54,737 nucleotides of DNA from positions 1-54,737 of the forward strand of contig NZ_JAJNMU010000042.1 of assembly GCF_022458865.1 (NCBI RefSeq), read 5' to 3'. Below the pieces are notes generated by a model. It worked only from the letters and a program-made list of their open reading frames with translations, was not told the origin of the DNA and made no database searches. The DNA is from Paenibacillus periandrae. Lineage in GTDB: Bacteria; Bacillota; Bacilli; Paenibacillales; NBRC-103111. The position numbers were made by a program, and so were the translations under genes. Shown here piece by piece: positions 24,003 through 32,864 of this stretch. Numbering within the stretch: the first letter of the stretch is position 1; each line of letters opens with the position of its first letter.

Positions 24003-24094
24003 GTTCCCCCGGCTGAGATAGCGGCCCGCCACGCGTGGCATTTTGCAGACATCCGCTATCTCGTTTTCCATAATAACGGAAAGCCGAGGGGAAC
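24003..24094 (+). promoter_or_regulatory. Multi-stem RNA leader that hides the next ribosome site
   Basis: Outer stem GTTCCCCCGGCT (24003-24014) with 24082-24094, 12 bp with one bulged A; inner stem GAGATAGCGG (24015-24024) with 24053-24062; a small GCCA/TGGC hairpin (24028-24039); and TTCC/GGAA (about 24066-24081). The outer 3' strand contains GAGGGG, the ribosome site of the gene at 24099, so translation should depend on opening this fold. Confidence 0.65.
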
Positions 24095-24098
24095 GACA

Positions 24099-24314
24099 AT
24101 GGGAACATCAGATAATAAGGATTTGTTGCTGCAGCACGAGCTCACGGTATTGGCTGGTATTCTGGAATCAAAGGAGCAGTACCGAAAGATCGTCAAGGCT
24201 GGCATTGCCCGATGGGTAAAGGATTTTCAGGACGGCAACATTGAGATAAAGACAGTGGACGATCTGCGGAAGCTCATTGAGCTGGACATAGAATTGCAAA
24301 AGGATGAATTCTAG
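24099..24314 (+). CDS. Small hypothetical protein before the terminase
   Basis: 71 aa, helical and acidic (LLLQHELTVLAGILESKEQY; VDDLRKLIELDIELQKDEF). ATG 24099; ribosome site GAGGGG lies in the stem described at 24003-24094. Short proteins like this commonly stand before terS; function unknown. Confidence 0.7.
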   Translation: MGTSDNKDLLLQHELTVLAGILESKEQYRKIVKAGIARWVKDFQDGNIEIKTVDDLRKLIELDIELQKDEF

Positions 24315-24393
24315 AACGTTGTGGTGTTAAATTTAATTTCCTTTTTCTTATCATGTAAGTGTACGGCCGAGGTCGATACAGAGAAAAGGAGAA

Positions 24394-24579
24394 ATGAAAA
24401 TGAAAATTCAAAATTGGTTAACAGCCCTTATGCAAGAACGAGGTATTAATAGTAAAACCCTTCCAGAAAGAATTGAAGAGGTGAGGCGGTTGCAGTACAA
24501 GGAGTACAACCAGAAAGTAGACAAGGTTGTACACACCTACCCTGATTTTATAACCAAGTATAAGCACAGATTGGAATGA
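24394..24579 (+). CDS. Small hypothetical protein
   Basis: 61 aa, ATG 24394 (AAAGGAGAA upstream; ATG 24400 also possible). Basic, helical (NWLTALMQERGINSKTLPER). No family recognised. Ends with its own terminator. Confidence 0.6.
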   Translation: MKMKIQNWLTALMQERGINSKTLPERIEEVRRLQYKEYNQKVDKVVHTYPDFITKYKHRLE

Positions 24580-24595
24580 ACTGTAACAAGAGGGA

Positions 24596-24627
24596 GATGA
24601 GCCGTCACAGCTCATCTTTTTTCTTTT
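24596..24627 (+). terminator. Intrinsic terminator before terS
   Basis: GATGAGC/GCTCATC, loop CGTCACA, then TTTTTTCTTTT. Confidence 0.88.
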
Positions 24628-24649
24628 CGGGGGGTGGTGATCGTGTAGT

Positions 24650-25540
24650 ATGGCTAGAGAAAGAAGTCCAGACAGGGATATAGCAAAGCAGATGTGGCTG
24701 GATAGCAACGGTAAGATGAAGCTTAAGGACATTGCCGCCGAGCTGGGACTCGGGGAAACACAGGTCCGGAAGTGGAAAAGTCAGGACAAATGGGCCGCTA
24801 CGATCAATAGTAACGTTACCAATGAGCAGGTAACATCGAATAGTAACGTTACCAAACGAATAGGAGCGCCACTTGGTAATAAGAACGCTGTTGGTAACAA
24901 GGGCGGTGCTCCAAAGGGCAGCAAGAACGCTCTTGGTAACCGTGGAGGTCACGGTGGACCGCATGGAAATAAGAAGGCAGTTCGTACAGGGGAGTTTGAG
25001 TCCATATGGTTCGATACGTTGGAGCAGGACGAGCAGGAGCTGCTCGGGGAGATTGACACCGATCCGGTACGCCAGGCTGACGAAGCGATAACGTTACTGA
25101 CCATCCGGGAGCGTCGCATGCTACAGCGGATTAAGCGGCTAACTGACGGCCTGACCGAAAATCAACGGCGTGTGCTACAGCAACTACGCACGACAAAGAA
25201 AGCTATTCCGCTTCATGATGAGAAGACCGGAAAGACAACAACGGTCATCAACTCACGGGACGAACTGGTCACGACTGAGATAGAGGAGACTGCCTATCGA
25301 TCCATTGAGGATATTATCCGCATCGAGGAAGCGTTGACCCGGGTACAGGGGCAGAAGATTAAGGCGATTGAGCTCAAGAATAGGCTTATTGCTGTTGATG
25401 AGGAAAAGCAAGTTCGCACGGCTATCCTCCAGATCGAGCTGAATAAGCTGCAAGGAGTCGCGGGTGCAACACAAAGCTGGACTGACGCACTAAAGGAGAT
25501 TGCACAGCGGCGTAAGGCACGGGTGGCTGCTGATGAGTAA
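24650..25540 (+). CDS. terS: Terminase small subunit (PBSX/XtmA-like)
   Basis: 296 aa. N-terminal helix-turn-helix RDIAKQMWLDSNGKMKLKDI...VRKWKSQDKW (about 8-48) binds the packaging site; a Gly/Asn/Lys-rich linker (about 65-110, GAPLGNKNAVGNKGGAPKG) follows; then a helical oligomerisation region. It selects phage DNA and hands it to TerL. The linker DNA carries repeats at 24806-24855. Ribosome site is the GGGGGGTGGTGA region. Confidence 0.9.
   Translation: MARERSPDRDIAKQMWLDSNGKMKLKDIAAELGLGETQVRKWKSQDKWAATINSNVTNEQVTSNSNVTKRIGAPLGNKNAVGNKGGAPKGSKNALGNRGGHGGPHGNKKAVRTGEFESIWFDTLEQDEQELLGEIDTDPVRQADEAITLLTIRERRMLQRIKRLTDGLTENQRRVLQQLRTTKKAIPLHDEKTGKTTTVINSRDELVTTEIEETAYRSIEDIIRIEEALTRVQGQKIKAIELKNRLIAVDEEKQVRTAILQIELNKLQGVAGATQSWTDALKEIAQRRKARVAADE
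24806..24855 (+). repeat. 17-bp direct repeat in terS, candidate pac/cos element
   Basis: AATAGTAACGTTACCAA occurs at 24806-24822 and 24839-24855, 33 bp apart, each with the palindrome GTAACGTTAC. More GGTAAC copies follow at about 24829, 24893 and 24935. Packaging sites inside terS are known for P22 and SPP1; here the role is inferred. Confidence 0.45.
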
Positions 25541-26951
25541 GCCTTATAACGTAATGTCCGATGTGGCACACCTGCTTGATCTATATTGGGACGATCCGGT
25601 AGCTTTCGGTGAGGACATGCTGGACTTTGAGGCGGACGACTGGCAGCAAGCGGCCATGATGGATGTTGCTCATCATCCGCGTACAAGCGTGCGCTCTGGA
25701 CAAGGGGTGGGGAAGACTGGTTTCGAGGCGGTGTTGGTCATTTGGTTCCTCTGCTGCCGACCAAACGCCCGTGTCGTATGTACGGCCCCCACCAAGCAGC
25801 AGCTCAATGACGTATTATGGGCTGAGGTTGCTAAATGGTTGGAATCATCCATGGTTAAAAACCTGCTTAAATGGACCAAGACTAAGGTCTACATGATTGG
25901 CCATGAGGAGCGGTGGTTCGCTACAGCCCGGACCGCAACGAAACCAGAGAATATGCAGGGCTTCCATGAAGATTACATGCTGTTCGTTGTAGATGAAGCT
26001 TCGGGTGTCGCGGATCCGATCATGGAGGCTATTCAAGGTACGCTTTCCGGTTTGGAGAACAAACTGCTGATGTGCGGGAACCCGACCCGAACGAGTGGGG
26101 TTTTTTATGATTCCCACAATCGGGACCGCAGCCGGTACCGGACCCACAAAGTTGACAGCCGTGACAGCAAGCGGACAAACAAAGAGAACATTCAAATGCT
26201 TATTGATAAATATGGAGCTGAGAGTGATGTTGTCCGTGTACGGGTCTATGGGGATTTTCCTAAAGCAGAGGCGGATTCATTTATTGCATTGGAGCTTGTG
26301 GAACTGGCAGCTGGCGGATCCGTTGAGCCAAAAGGTGGCACGCTCCATTTGGGCGTGGACGTTGCACGTTTTGGTGATGATGAAACAGTCATTGCCCCGC
26401 GTATTGGGTTGAAGGTGTTCAAGCTTCGTTGCTATAACAAGCAGGATACTATGGTTACGGCTGGTAATGTAATAGCTACGGCCAGAGAAATGCTCCGATC
26501 GTTTCCGCTGCTTCGAAGCGTTGAAATCAAGGTTGATGATAGCGGCGTTGGTGGCGGCGTCACAGACCGGCTTGAGGAAGTGATCAGGGAGGAGCAACTG
26601 AAGGGCTGGCAAGTCATTCCCATTAACAACGGATCCAAACCAACAAGGAATGAAGATGAGCATTACGAAAACCGCGGGACGGAGACCTGGGCAGACCTCC
26701 GGGATATTTTACAGGAGTGCTTCTCCGGACATATCCAAGGAAAGCCTATTGAGGTTGAGTTGCCTAATGACGAGCGTTTAATTACACAGCTGACCCAGAG
26801 GAAGTACCGTATGACCAGCAAGGGAAAGATTGCGCTCGAGCGGAAAGAAGATATGAAGAAGAGAGGGCTGGATTCCCCGGATAGGGCGGATGCGGTCGTT
26901 TTGTCATTTGTAAGCAAGAAAACGGGTGTGTATTTCCCAAATGAAAAGTAG
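25533..26951 (+). CDS. terL: Terminase large subunit
   Basis: 472 aa from ATG 25533, overlapping terS by 8 nt. ATPase: Walker A SGQGVGKT (about 55-62), Walker B LFVVDEAS (about 149-156). Nuclease: LGVDVARFGDDETVI (about 275) with later acidic residues (DDSGVGGGV; DRADAV near 460). It powers DNA packaging and cuts concatemers. Confidence 0.95.
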   Translation: MSKPYNVMSDVAHLLDLYWDDPVAFGEDMLDFEADDWQQAAMMDVAHHPRTSVRSGQGVGKTGFEAVLVIWFLCCRPNARVVCTAPTKQQLNDVLWAEVAKWLESSMVKNLLKWTKTKVYMIGHEERWFATARTATKPENMQGFHEDYMLFVVDEASGVADPIMEAIQGTLSGLENKLLMCGNPTRTSGVFYDSHNRDRSRYRTHKVDSRDSKRTNKENIQMLIDKYGAESDVVRVRVYGDFPKAEADSFIALELVELAAGGSVEPKGGTLHLGVDVARFGDDETVIAPRIGLKVFKLRCYNKQDTMVTAGNVIATAREMLRSFPLLRSVEIKVDDSGVGGGVTDRLEEVIREEQLKGWQVIPINNGSKPTRNEDEHYENRGTETWADLRDILQECFSGHIQGKPIEVELPNDERLITQLTQRKYRMTSKGKIALERKEDMKKRGLDSPDRADAVVLSFVSKKTGVYFPNEK

Positions 26952-26965
26952 GAAGGAGGGAAACA

Positions 26966-28450
26966 ATGCTGTTTGCACTCAATGGCGAAATGCAGAATAT
27001 CGAACGGATCCTCAAAGAGGGGGCACAGTCCGCTGCCACAATCGAGCAGATCATTCAGCTAGAAACCGGGGAATGGCGTAATTCCGCTAAAAGGAAGTGG
27101 ATGTCTATCGGGGAACGCTATTACCGAAATAAGACGGATATCCTTAGCCGCAAGCGTACAGCTATAGGGGAGAGTGGAGCCAAGGAGTTTGTAGGTAACC
27201 TGGCTAATAATAAACTGACCAACGGCTTTATCAGGAAGCTCGTAGACCAGAAGGTGGGCTATCTCTTAGGTAAGCCGATGAGTATCCAAGCAAAGCCGGA
27301 TGAGTACCTGAAGGCGCTGAACGACGTATTTAACGGATACATGCTGCGGCGGCTACAATCCACCGCGAAAGCTGCAGTCAATGCGGGCATTGCTTGGCTA
27401 CATGTCTACTATGATGAAGCAGGGGCTTTATCCTTTAAGAAGATGCGAAGCGAAGAGATCCTGCCTCTTTGGAGGGATGAAGAGCATACGATATTGGACG
27501 CTTTAATCCGGGATTATGAGGTTGTTGTGTATGAAGGGATCAAGCATACAACTGTACGTAAAATCGAATGGTGGGATACACAAGGGGTAAAGCGATATGT
27601 AGTTGGGGGTACGGGCCTCATTCCAGACGTAGTAGTGGGAGATGCCGGGTCCCACTTCACTGTTCTGCAAGGGGAAGAGGAAAAGCCACTGAACTGGGAG
27701 CGGATACCGTTCATTGCTTTCAAATACAACGAAGAAGAGCAGCCACTCGTCGAAATCATCAAGTCGTTGGTAGATGACTATGACCGGAACAAGTCGGACA
27801 ATTCGAACAACCTGGAGGATCTCCCTGACAGCATCTATGTGGTCAAGAACTATGGGGGTACTAAGGCTAGCGAATTTCGAAAGAATATCGCCATATACCG
27901 AACCGCTTTTGTCGAAGCCGATGGTGGTGTTGACACACTTGGATTGGACATCAATACAGAAACCTATAAAACGCACCAAGAGCAGAACCGGAAGGATATT
28001 TATGAATTCGGTCGGGGGGTTGATACCCAAGCCGCCAATTTCGGGAGCGCGCCGAGCGGCGTGGCTCTGCGCTTCCTTTACTCCGATCTGGACTTGGATG
28101 CAAGCCTAATCGAGAGGGAGTTTCAGGCATCGCTTGAGCAACTACGCTGGTTTATTGATACACATTTGTATAACACCACTGGCGTCGATTACAGCGGCGC
28201 GGACGTGACGTTCATCTTTAACCGCGATATGCCGGTCGATGAGTCCGCGGTGATCGATGACATTAAGAACAGCGTGGGCATTTTGTCGGATGAGACGCTT
28301 GTTGCGCAGCATCCGTATGTGACAGACGTTAAAGCTGAGCTGGACCGGATCAAGAAACAAAAGGATGAGGCATTAGGGCAAATGGAAAATTACGCTGGGA
28401 TTGGAGGTGGTCCTGATGCTGGAGCAGGAAACCAGTCGCAAAGTCAATGA
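26966..28450 (+). CDS. Portal protein (SPP1 gp6-like)
   Basis: 494 aa. LANNKLTNGFIRKLVDQKVG and YLLGKPMSIQ are typical of SPP1-family portals; a later DVTFIFNRDMPVDE lies in the crown/wing part. It forms the dodecameric vertex for DNA entry. AAGGAGGG upstream. Confidence 0.92.
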   Translation: MLFALNGEMQNIERILKEGAQSAATIEQIIQLETGEWRNSAKRKWMSIGERYYRNKTDILSRKRTAIGESGAKEFVGNLANNKLTNGFIRKLVDQKVGYLLGKPMSIQAKPDEYLKALNDVFNGYMLRRLQSTAKAAVNAGIAWLHVYYDEAGALSFKKMRSEEILPLWRDEEHTILDALIRDYEVVVYEGIKHTTVRKIEWWDTQGVKRYVVGGTGLIPDVVVGDAGSHFTVLQGEEEKPLNWERIPFIAFKYNEEEQPLVEIIKSLVDDYDRNKSDNSNNLEDLPDSIYVVKNYGGTKASEFRKNIAIYRTAFVEADGGVDTLGLDINTETYKTHQEQNRKDIYEFGRGVDTQAANFGSAPSGVALRFLYSDLDLDASLIEREFQASLEQLRWFIDTHLYNTTGVDYSGADVTFIFNRDMPVDESAVIDDIKNSVGILSDETLVAQHPYVTDVKAELDRIKKQKDEALGQMENYAGIGGGPDAGAGNQSQSQ

Positions 28451-28631
28451 AATGATCCGCGGCATGTGCTCCTTTTGCACCGATAGCTTCAGAAAAGGTG
28501 AACCTGTTAATAGCGATGATCTCAATGCCCTTGCGGAGCTCATCACAGCGGTTAATGCCCCTGACTCCAATGATAAACTGCCGTTAATTGGGTTTATTAC
28601 TTCGGGAGATCCTTCTGGTGATGACACATGA
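28416..28631 (+). CDS. Small hypothetical protein in the head module
   Basis: 71 aa from ATG 28416 (GGAGGTGGTCCTG upstream), overlapping the portal by 35 nt; 4-nt overlap with the MuF gene. Contains MIRGMCSFCTDSF. No family recognised. Confidence 0.6.
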   Translation: MLEQETSRKVNEMIRGMCSFCTDSFRKGEPVNSDDLNALAELITAVNAPDSNDKLPLIGFITSGDPSGDDT

Positions 28632-30451
28632 AGTCACCTGAATATTGGGCCAAACGATTTGAAATGCTGAGTGAATCCCAGCTAAATAAAGGCGAAGCTT
28701 ATGCCAATCGAACTGATGTAGAATATAAAAAGGCTATGGCGAAGATCAAGAAGGATACTGACGCCTGGTATCAGCGATTGGCGAAGAATAATGATGTTAG
28801 CGTTGCAGGTGCACGTAAATTGCTTAAGGCCAATGAGCTTGAGGAATTCAAGTGGGATGTCAAGGACTACATCAAAGCAGGCCGCGAGAATGCTATTGAT
28901 CAACGTTGGATGAAGCAGTTGGAGAATGCAAGCGCAAAGGTCCATATCAGCCGTTTAGAGGCGCAGCAGTTGCAAATGAGGCAGCATATCGAAATGCTAT
29001 CAGCATCGAAGCAGGCAGGTACCAAGGAGCTGCTGGGCGGTATCTACAAGGATAGTTATTATAAAAGTATATTCGAGCTTCAAAAAGGTTTCGGGGTAGG
29101 TGCAAGTTTCGCCAAGCTGGATGATAGGCAGTTGGACATGCTGCTCTCACGACCTTGGGCTGCCGATGGTGCCATTTTTAGCAGTAGGATATGGAAGGAC
29201 AAGGTGAAGCTGCTCAATGAGCTTGATACCACGCTCATACAGAGTCTGATACGCGGCGATCCATCAGATCAGATGATTAAAGCCTTTGCTGACCGCATGG
29301 GTGTTTCAATGAGGGATGCAAGGCGGCTGGTCATGACGGAAACGGCTTATTTTTCTGGACAAGCAACATTGGATGGCTACCGCGAGTTAGGGGTAGAAGA
29401 GTATCAATTCATGGCCACTTTGGATCGGAAAACATCAAATATCTGCCGGGCTATGGATTTGAAAATATTTCCGATGGAAGAAGCGCGAGCTGGCGTGAAT
29501 TACCCTCCACTTCATGCACACTGCCGGTCAACAACGGTACCGCACTATGAGGACAATATAACGGAGCGTATAGCCCGTGGAGCGGACGGCAAGACGTATA
29601 TGGTGCCAGGTGATATGAACTATGAGCAGTGGGCAGCTAAGTATGCTGAGGATGCCAAGAAACCGCCGAAGCTTGCACCACCGATTCAGGTAGATCCACC
29701 AAAGGTGACACAGAAAGAGGCAAACATACCACCAGAGGGTGAACCTCCGGTACCTGCTCCATTTGTACCGGCTAAGTCGTTACAAGCTGCTGAAACTGCT
29801 GCGAAAAGAGACTATGGTTTTGAGGTTGCGGATTATACGGGGCTTGACTTGGAGAGTGCCAATTCGATGAACCGGGCGATCGATAAGGCAATGGAGAATT
29901 TCCCGAGCATCAAAGGCTTTGCCAAGGAGATAAAAGCTGTTGATACTGAGGATTTTGTTGCTCAAGCTGGGCTGACCTATGAGGGAGGTATGGCATTTGC
30001 AAACCTGAAAATATCAACCAGATATTACAATTCATCCGACATTGATGATATAATTAAAGCATCGGTTGATGCTAAGCATTGGCCTATCGGTTCGACAAAG
30101 GAATCCCTTTTTGTGCATGAGTTTGGGCATTTACTTGAGTATGCGCATGCCATGAAGGTAATGGGCGCATGGACGGGAGCGGCGATATCGGTTGATGATG
30201 CACAAGTCATTTGGTCCCGAATAACAAAGGGACTTCTGTCTCAGGCGATTATGGCGGAAGCACTAGCAAATCTGGGAATAAAGAATACCGCTCAAAACAT
30301 CATAGACGAGCTTAGCAATTACGCCAATAAGAACACGAAAGAATTTTTGGCAGAGGCATTTGCTGAAGCTATTGGAACAGCTAATCCGCGGCGTCTTGCT
30401 CTTGAGGTCATAAACATATTGAAGAGAAAGCTGAAGGAGGCGGGGATGTAA
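28628..30451 (+). CDS. MuF minor head protein fused to an HExxH metallopeptidase-like domain
   Basis: 607 aa, about twice a basic MuF protein. Residues 1-200 are helical; the MuF domain (about 205-305) has MTETAYFSGQATLDG, the Cys/His pair in NICRAMD and PLHAHCRS. A Pro-rich linker (350-385) leads to a C-terminal domain (about 385-607) with VHEFGHLLEYA (His497, Glu498, His501) and an acidic helix EFLAEAFAEA (572-581) as a likely third ligand. This resembles polymorphic toxin or effector tails known on MuF proteins. It may be injected with the DNA. The stop overlaps the next start. Confidence 0.85.
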   Translation: MKSPEYWAKRFEMLSESQLNKGEAYANRTDVEYKKAMAKIKKDTDAWYQRLAKNNDVSVAGARKLLKANELEEFKWDVKDYIKAGRENAIDQRWMKQLENASAKVHISRLEAQQLQMRQHIEMLSASKQAGTKELLGGIYKDSYYKSIFELQKGFGVGASFAKLDDRQLDMLLSRPWAADGAIFSSRIWKDKVKLLNELDTTLIQSLIRGDPSDQMIKAFADRMGVSMRDARRLVMTETAYFSGQATLDGYRELGVEEYQFMATLDRKTSNICRAMDLKIFPMEEARAGVNYPPLHAHCRSTTVPHYEDNITERIARGADGKTYMVPGDMNYEQWAAKYAEDAKKPPKLAPPIQVDPPKVTQKEANIPPEGEPPVPAPFVPAKSLQAAETAAKRDYGFEVADYTGLDLESANSMNRAIDKAMENFPSIKGFAKEIKAVDTEDFVAQAGLTYEGGMAFANLKISTRYYNSSDIDDIIKASVDAKHWPIGSTKESLFVHEFGHLLEYAHAMKVMGAWTGAAISVDDAQVIWSRITKGLLSQAIMAEALANLGIKNTAQNIIDELSNYANKNTKEFLAEAFAEAIGTANPRRLALEVINILKRKLKEAGM

Positions 30452-30615
30452 TGGTTCCATTCATTTCACCAAAGTTAGCTCCTTGGATTAATTTCGGGAA
30501 TGATACTGTGATTCTGAAAACGGGAGCACCCGAGGAAGTAAAGCCGCTATATGAAAAGTTAAAATCTCAAATGGAAAAAGTAGATCAAGGATCAATGAAA
30601 TGGAAGACGGAATAA
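30451..30615 (+). CDS. Small protein after MuF, possible partner or immunity protein
   Basis: 54 aa (MVPFISPKLAPWINFGNDTV...). AAGGAGGCGGGG upstream, one-base overlap with the MuF stop, and a terminator right after it. Position directly behind a gene with an enzymatic tail fits an immunity or chaperone gene, but there is no sequence evidence beyond that. Confidence 0.55.
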   Translation: MVPFISPKLAPWINFGNDTVILKTGAPEEVKPLYEKLKSQMEKVDQGSMKWKTE

Positions 30616-30650
30616 AGCACTTTCCCATAAAGCGGAGGGTGCTTTTTTGT
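30614..30650 (+). terminator. Intrinsic terminator
   Basis: A 12-bp stem (AAAGCACTTTCC with GGAGGGTGCTTT, two G-U pairs) followed by TTTTTT, starting in the stop codon of the 54-aa gene. Confidence 0.85.
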
Positions 30651-30694
30651 TTGCCGTCCTTTTGGTATTGCTGACGTTAAAGAACAAGACATCA

Positions 30695-30708
30695 CCGGTC
30701 GCGACCGG
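30695..30708. repeat. 14-bp perfect palindrome
   Basis: CCGGTCGCGACCGG lies between the terminator and the scaffold gene, 36 bp before the scaffold ribosome site. It may be an operator or RNA hairpin; no promoter of good quality is visible beside it. Confidence 0.4.
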
Positions 30709-30743
30709 GTAAAAAAGCGAAGATGAATCCGGAGGGATATAAA

Positions 30744-31367
30744 ATGAATAAAGAACAGTTTATAGCATTGGGTTTAACGGAAGAACAGGCAACAAAAGCT
30801 GCAACTGCATCCGTTGAGGAATTGAAAGGGTTTGTACCGAAAGCAAGGTTTGACGAAGTGAATACGGCAAAGAAAACCGCCGAGGATACACTGAAGGAGC
30901 GAGACAAGCAGCTTGATGAGCTCCAGAAGTCAACCGGTGATGCTGCGGCATTGAAGGAGCAAATTACGCAGTTGCAGACGGATAACAAGAGTGCTAAGGA
31001 AAAGTATGACTCTGATCTGAAGGAGCTACGCCTGGGTACAGCCGTTAAGCTGGCTCTTAGCGGCAAGGTGCATGACCCTGATATTGTGGCAAGCCTGCTG
31101 GACAAATCAAAAATCGTGCTGGACGAAACCGGCAGCGTAAAAGCCGGTTTGGACGACCAAATCAAAGCCCTGCAAACGAGCAAGGCTTTTTTGTTTGTCC
31201 CGGAAGATAAGGGCGGGCAATTCCAGTTTAGAGGAACTAAACCGCCTGAGGGTGGCGGAAATGGTGGCAATGAAGGCGATAAAGACGGGGCATTTGGAAA
31301 GCGCCTGGCTGACTTCGCCAAACAGAACGAGGGGCTTGCAAAAGCCCAAGAATCGTACTTTAAATAA
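30744..31367 (+). CDS. Capsid scaffolding protein (GP20-like)
   Basis: 207 aa from ATG 30744 (CCGGAGGGATATAAA upstream). Short N-terminal helix, long charged coiled coil (about 20-95), then a Gly/Asn-rich tail (about 165-185). Position before decoration and capsid genes fits the minor structural GP20/scaffold family, which organises shell assembly. Confidence 0.85.
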   Translation: MNKEQFIALGLTEEQATKAATASVEELKGFVPKARFDEVNTAKKTAEDTLKERDKQLDELQKSTGDAAALKEQITQLQTDNKSAKEKYDSDLKELRLGTAVKLALSGKVHDPDIVASLLDKSKIVLDETGSVKAGLDDQIKALQTSKAFLFVPEDKGGQFQFRGTKPPEGGGNGGNEGDKDGAFGKRLADFAKQNEGLAKAQESYFK

Positions 31368-31383
31368 TGGAGGTTGAAAGCGA

Positions 31384-31740
31384 ATGAGCAAATTTGTTGA
31401 AACGGTTTATGGCAACAACAAGCAAATCCTTAAATTCCCGGACCATTATGTGGCTCTTGCGGTAACCGTGGATGATACGGGCATTTCGGCAGTAGACGGT
31501 AAAAAGATTGTGCCTGCAGGTACGATTGTTGGTAATAGCATTCTCTCGAATCCAGCCAACCTTGCGGTAGCTGCAAATGGTTCCGGATCCGAGGGCGTCC
31601 TGCTGAATGATGTCGATGTGACATACGGACCGGCGCCGGGCGCCATGATCATCCACGGCTTCATTGATCTTGCCAAGCTTCCTGCTGCTCCAATTACTGC
31701 TGCTGTAACTGCATTAAAACAAATCACGTTTATCGCCTAA
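31384..31740 (+). CDS. Capsid decoration-like protein
   Basis: 118 aa, beta-rich (GKKIVPAGTIVGNSILS; GAMIIHGFIDLAKLPAAP). Size and place between scaffold and gpE-type capsid match a head decoration (gpD-like) protein. No direct signature beyond that. Confidence 0.7.
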   Translation: MSKFVETVYGNNKQILKFPDHYVALAVTVDDTGISAVDGKKIVPAGTIVGNSILSNPANLAVAANGSGSEGVLLNDVDVTYGPAPGAMIIHGFIDLAKLPAAPITAAVTALKQITFIA

Positions 31741-31764
31741 TAGGCGGAAAGGAGCATCAAATAC

Positions 31765-32808
31765 ATGCCAACAATATTTGACATGGTCAACTCAAAAAAC
31801 ATTGCAACTTACTACACAAGTACTCCATCTAATACTATTCCTTACTTGGGTGCGACATTGTTCCCTCCCAAGAAAAAACTGGGACTAGACCTAAAGTGGA
31901 TTAAAGGATCGAAAGGGCTGCCTGTATCACTGCAGCCTTCAGCATTTGACGCTAAAGCAACCTTGCGTGACCGTATTGGGTTTACGAAAATAGAAACAGA
32001 AATGCCGTTTTTCCGTGAAGCAATGCGCATCGGCGAGAAAGATAGGCAGGAATTACTGCGGTTAGCTGATGGGGCTAATGAAGCTTATATCATGCCATTG
32101 ATCACGCAGATTTTTGACGATGTTTCGACATTAGTTAGTGGTGCCAGAGTTATCCCTGAACGGATGATCATGCAGTTGTTGTCATCCGGCAAAATCCGGA
32201 TTACTGCGAACCGCCAAGACTTTGACTATGATTTCAAACTGCCCAATTCCCATAAAGTTACGCTGGCGGGTACCAATAAATGGGCTGATCCAGATAGTCA
32301 ACCAGTCCAAAATATCCAGGCATGGATAAAAACAATTAATACGGATACTGGGGCAACCATTTCGCGTGCTATTTGCACGACAAAAACGTGGGGATACCTG
32401 CTTACACACCCTTCGATCCGTTTGGATATGAACCCTCTGGGCGGCCAAAACGTGATCATGACTGATACCATGCTTGAAGAATATCTCCGGGTAAAGCTAA
32501 AGCTTAAGGTTGCTGTCTATGACAAAATGTATGCTTTACAAGATGGGTCAACACACCAGTTTTTTCCGGATGACTACTTTACACTCATCCCTGATGGCAA
32601 TTTAGGCAACACATGGTACGGCACAACTCCTGAAGAGGCAGATCTAATGTCAGGAGCCACTTCTGCCGAGGTTTCGATCGTTGATACCGGCGTTGCTGTT
32701 ACCACGATCAAAGAACCGCATCCAGTAAATGTGGAAACCATTGTTTCCGAGATCGTGCTGCCGTCTTTCGAAACGATTGACAATATTTTCATTGCGAAGG
32801 TGAATTAA
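31765..32808 (+). CDS. Major capsid protein, lambda gpE family (Phage_cap_E)
   Basis: 347 aa, usual length. Typical features are the N-terminal YLGATLFPPKKKLGLDLKWI, the helix FFREAMRIGEKDRQELL, and the C-terminal PDGNLGNTWYGTTPEEADLM. It builds the icosahedral shell. Confidence 0.92.
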   Translation: MPTIFDMVNSKNIATYYTSTPSNTIPYLGATLFPPKKKLGLDLKWIKGSKGLPVSLQPSAFDAKATLRDRIGFTKIETEMPFFREAMRIGEKDRQELLRLADGANEAYIMPLITQIFDDVSTLVSGARVIPERMIMQLLSSGKIRITANRQDFDYDFKLPNSHKVTLAGTNKWADPDSQPVQNIQAWIKTINTDTGATISRAICTTKTWGYLLTHPSIRLDMNPLGGQNVIMTDTMLEEYLRVKLKLKVAVYDKMYALQDGSTHQFFPDDYFTLIPDGNLGNTWYGTTPEEADLMSGATSAEVSIVDTGVAVTTIKEPHPVNVETIVSEIVLPSFETIDNIFIAKVN

Positions 32809-32835
32809 GAGGGGAGCAATCCTCTCTATTTTTGT
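32808..32835 (+). terminator. Weak terminator-like hairpin after the capsid gene
   Basis: AGAGG/CCTCT stem (5 bp, loop GGAGCAAT) followed by CTATTTTTG. Shorter than the other late terminators. Confidence 0.5.
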
Positions 32836-32864
32836 CCGCCATAGAGCGGTGAAGGGAGAATAAC

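Noticed and set aside
24003..24101. Hammerhead-type ribozyme in the three-way junction
   Set aside because: CTGAGA and GAAA occur, but the conserved CUGANGA core and the cleavage triplet are not in the required positions.
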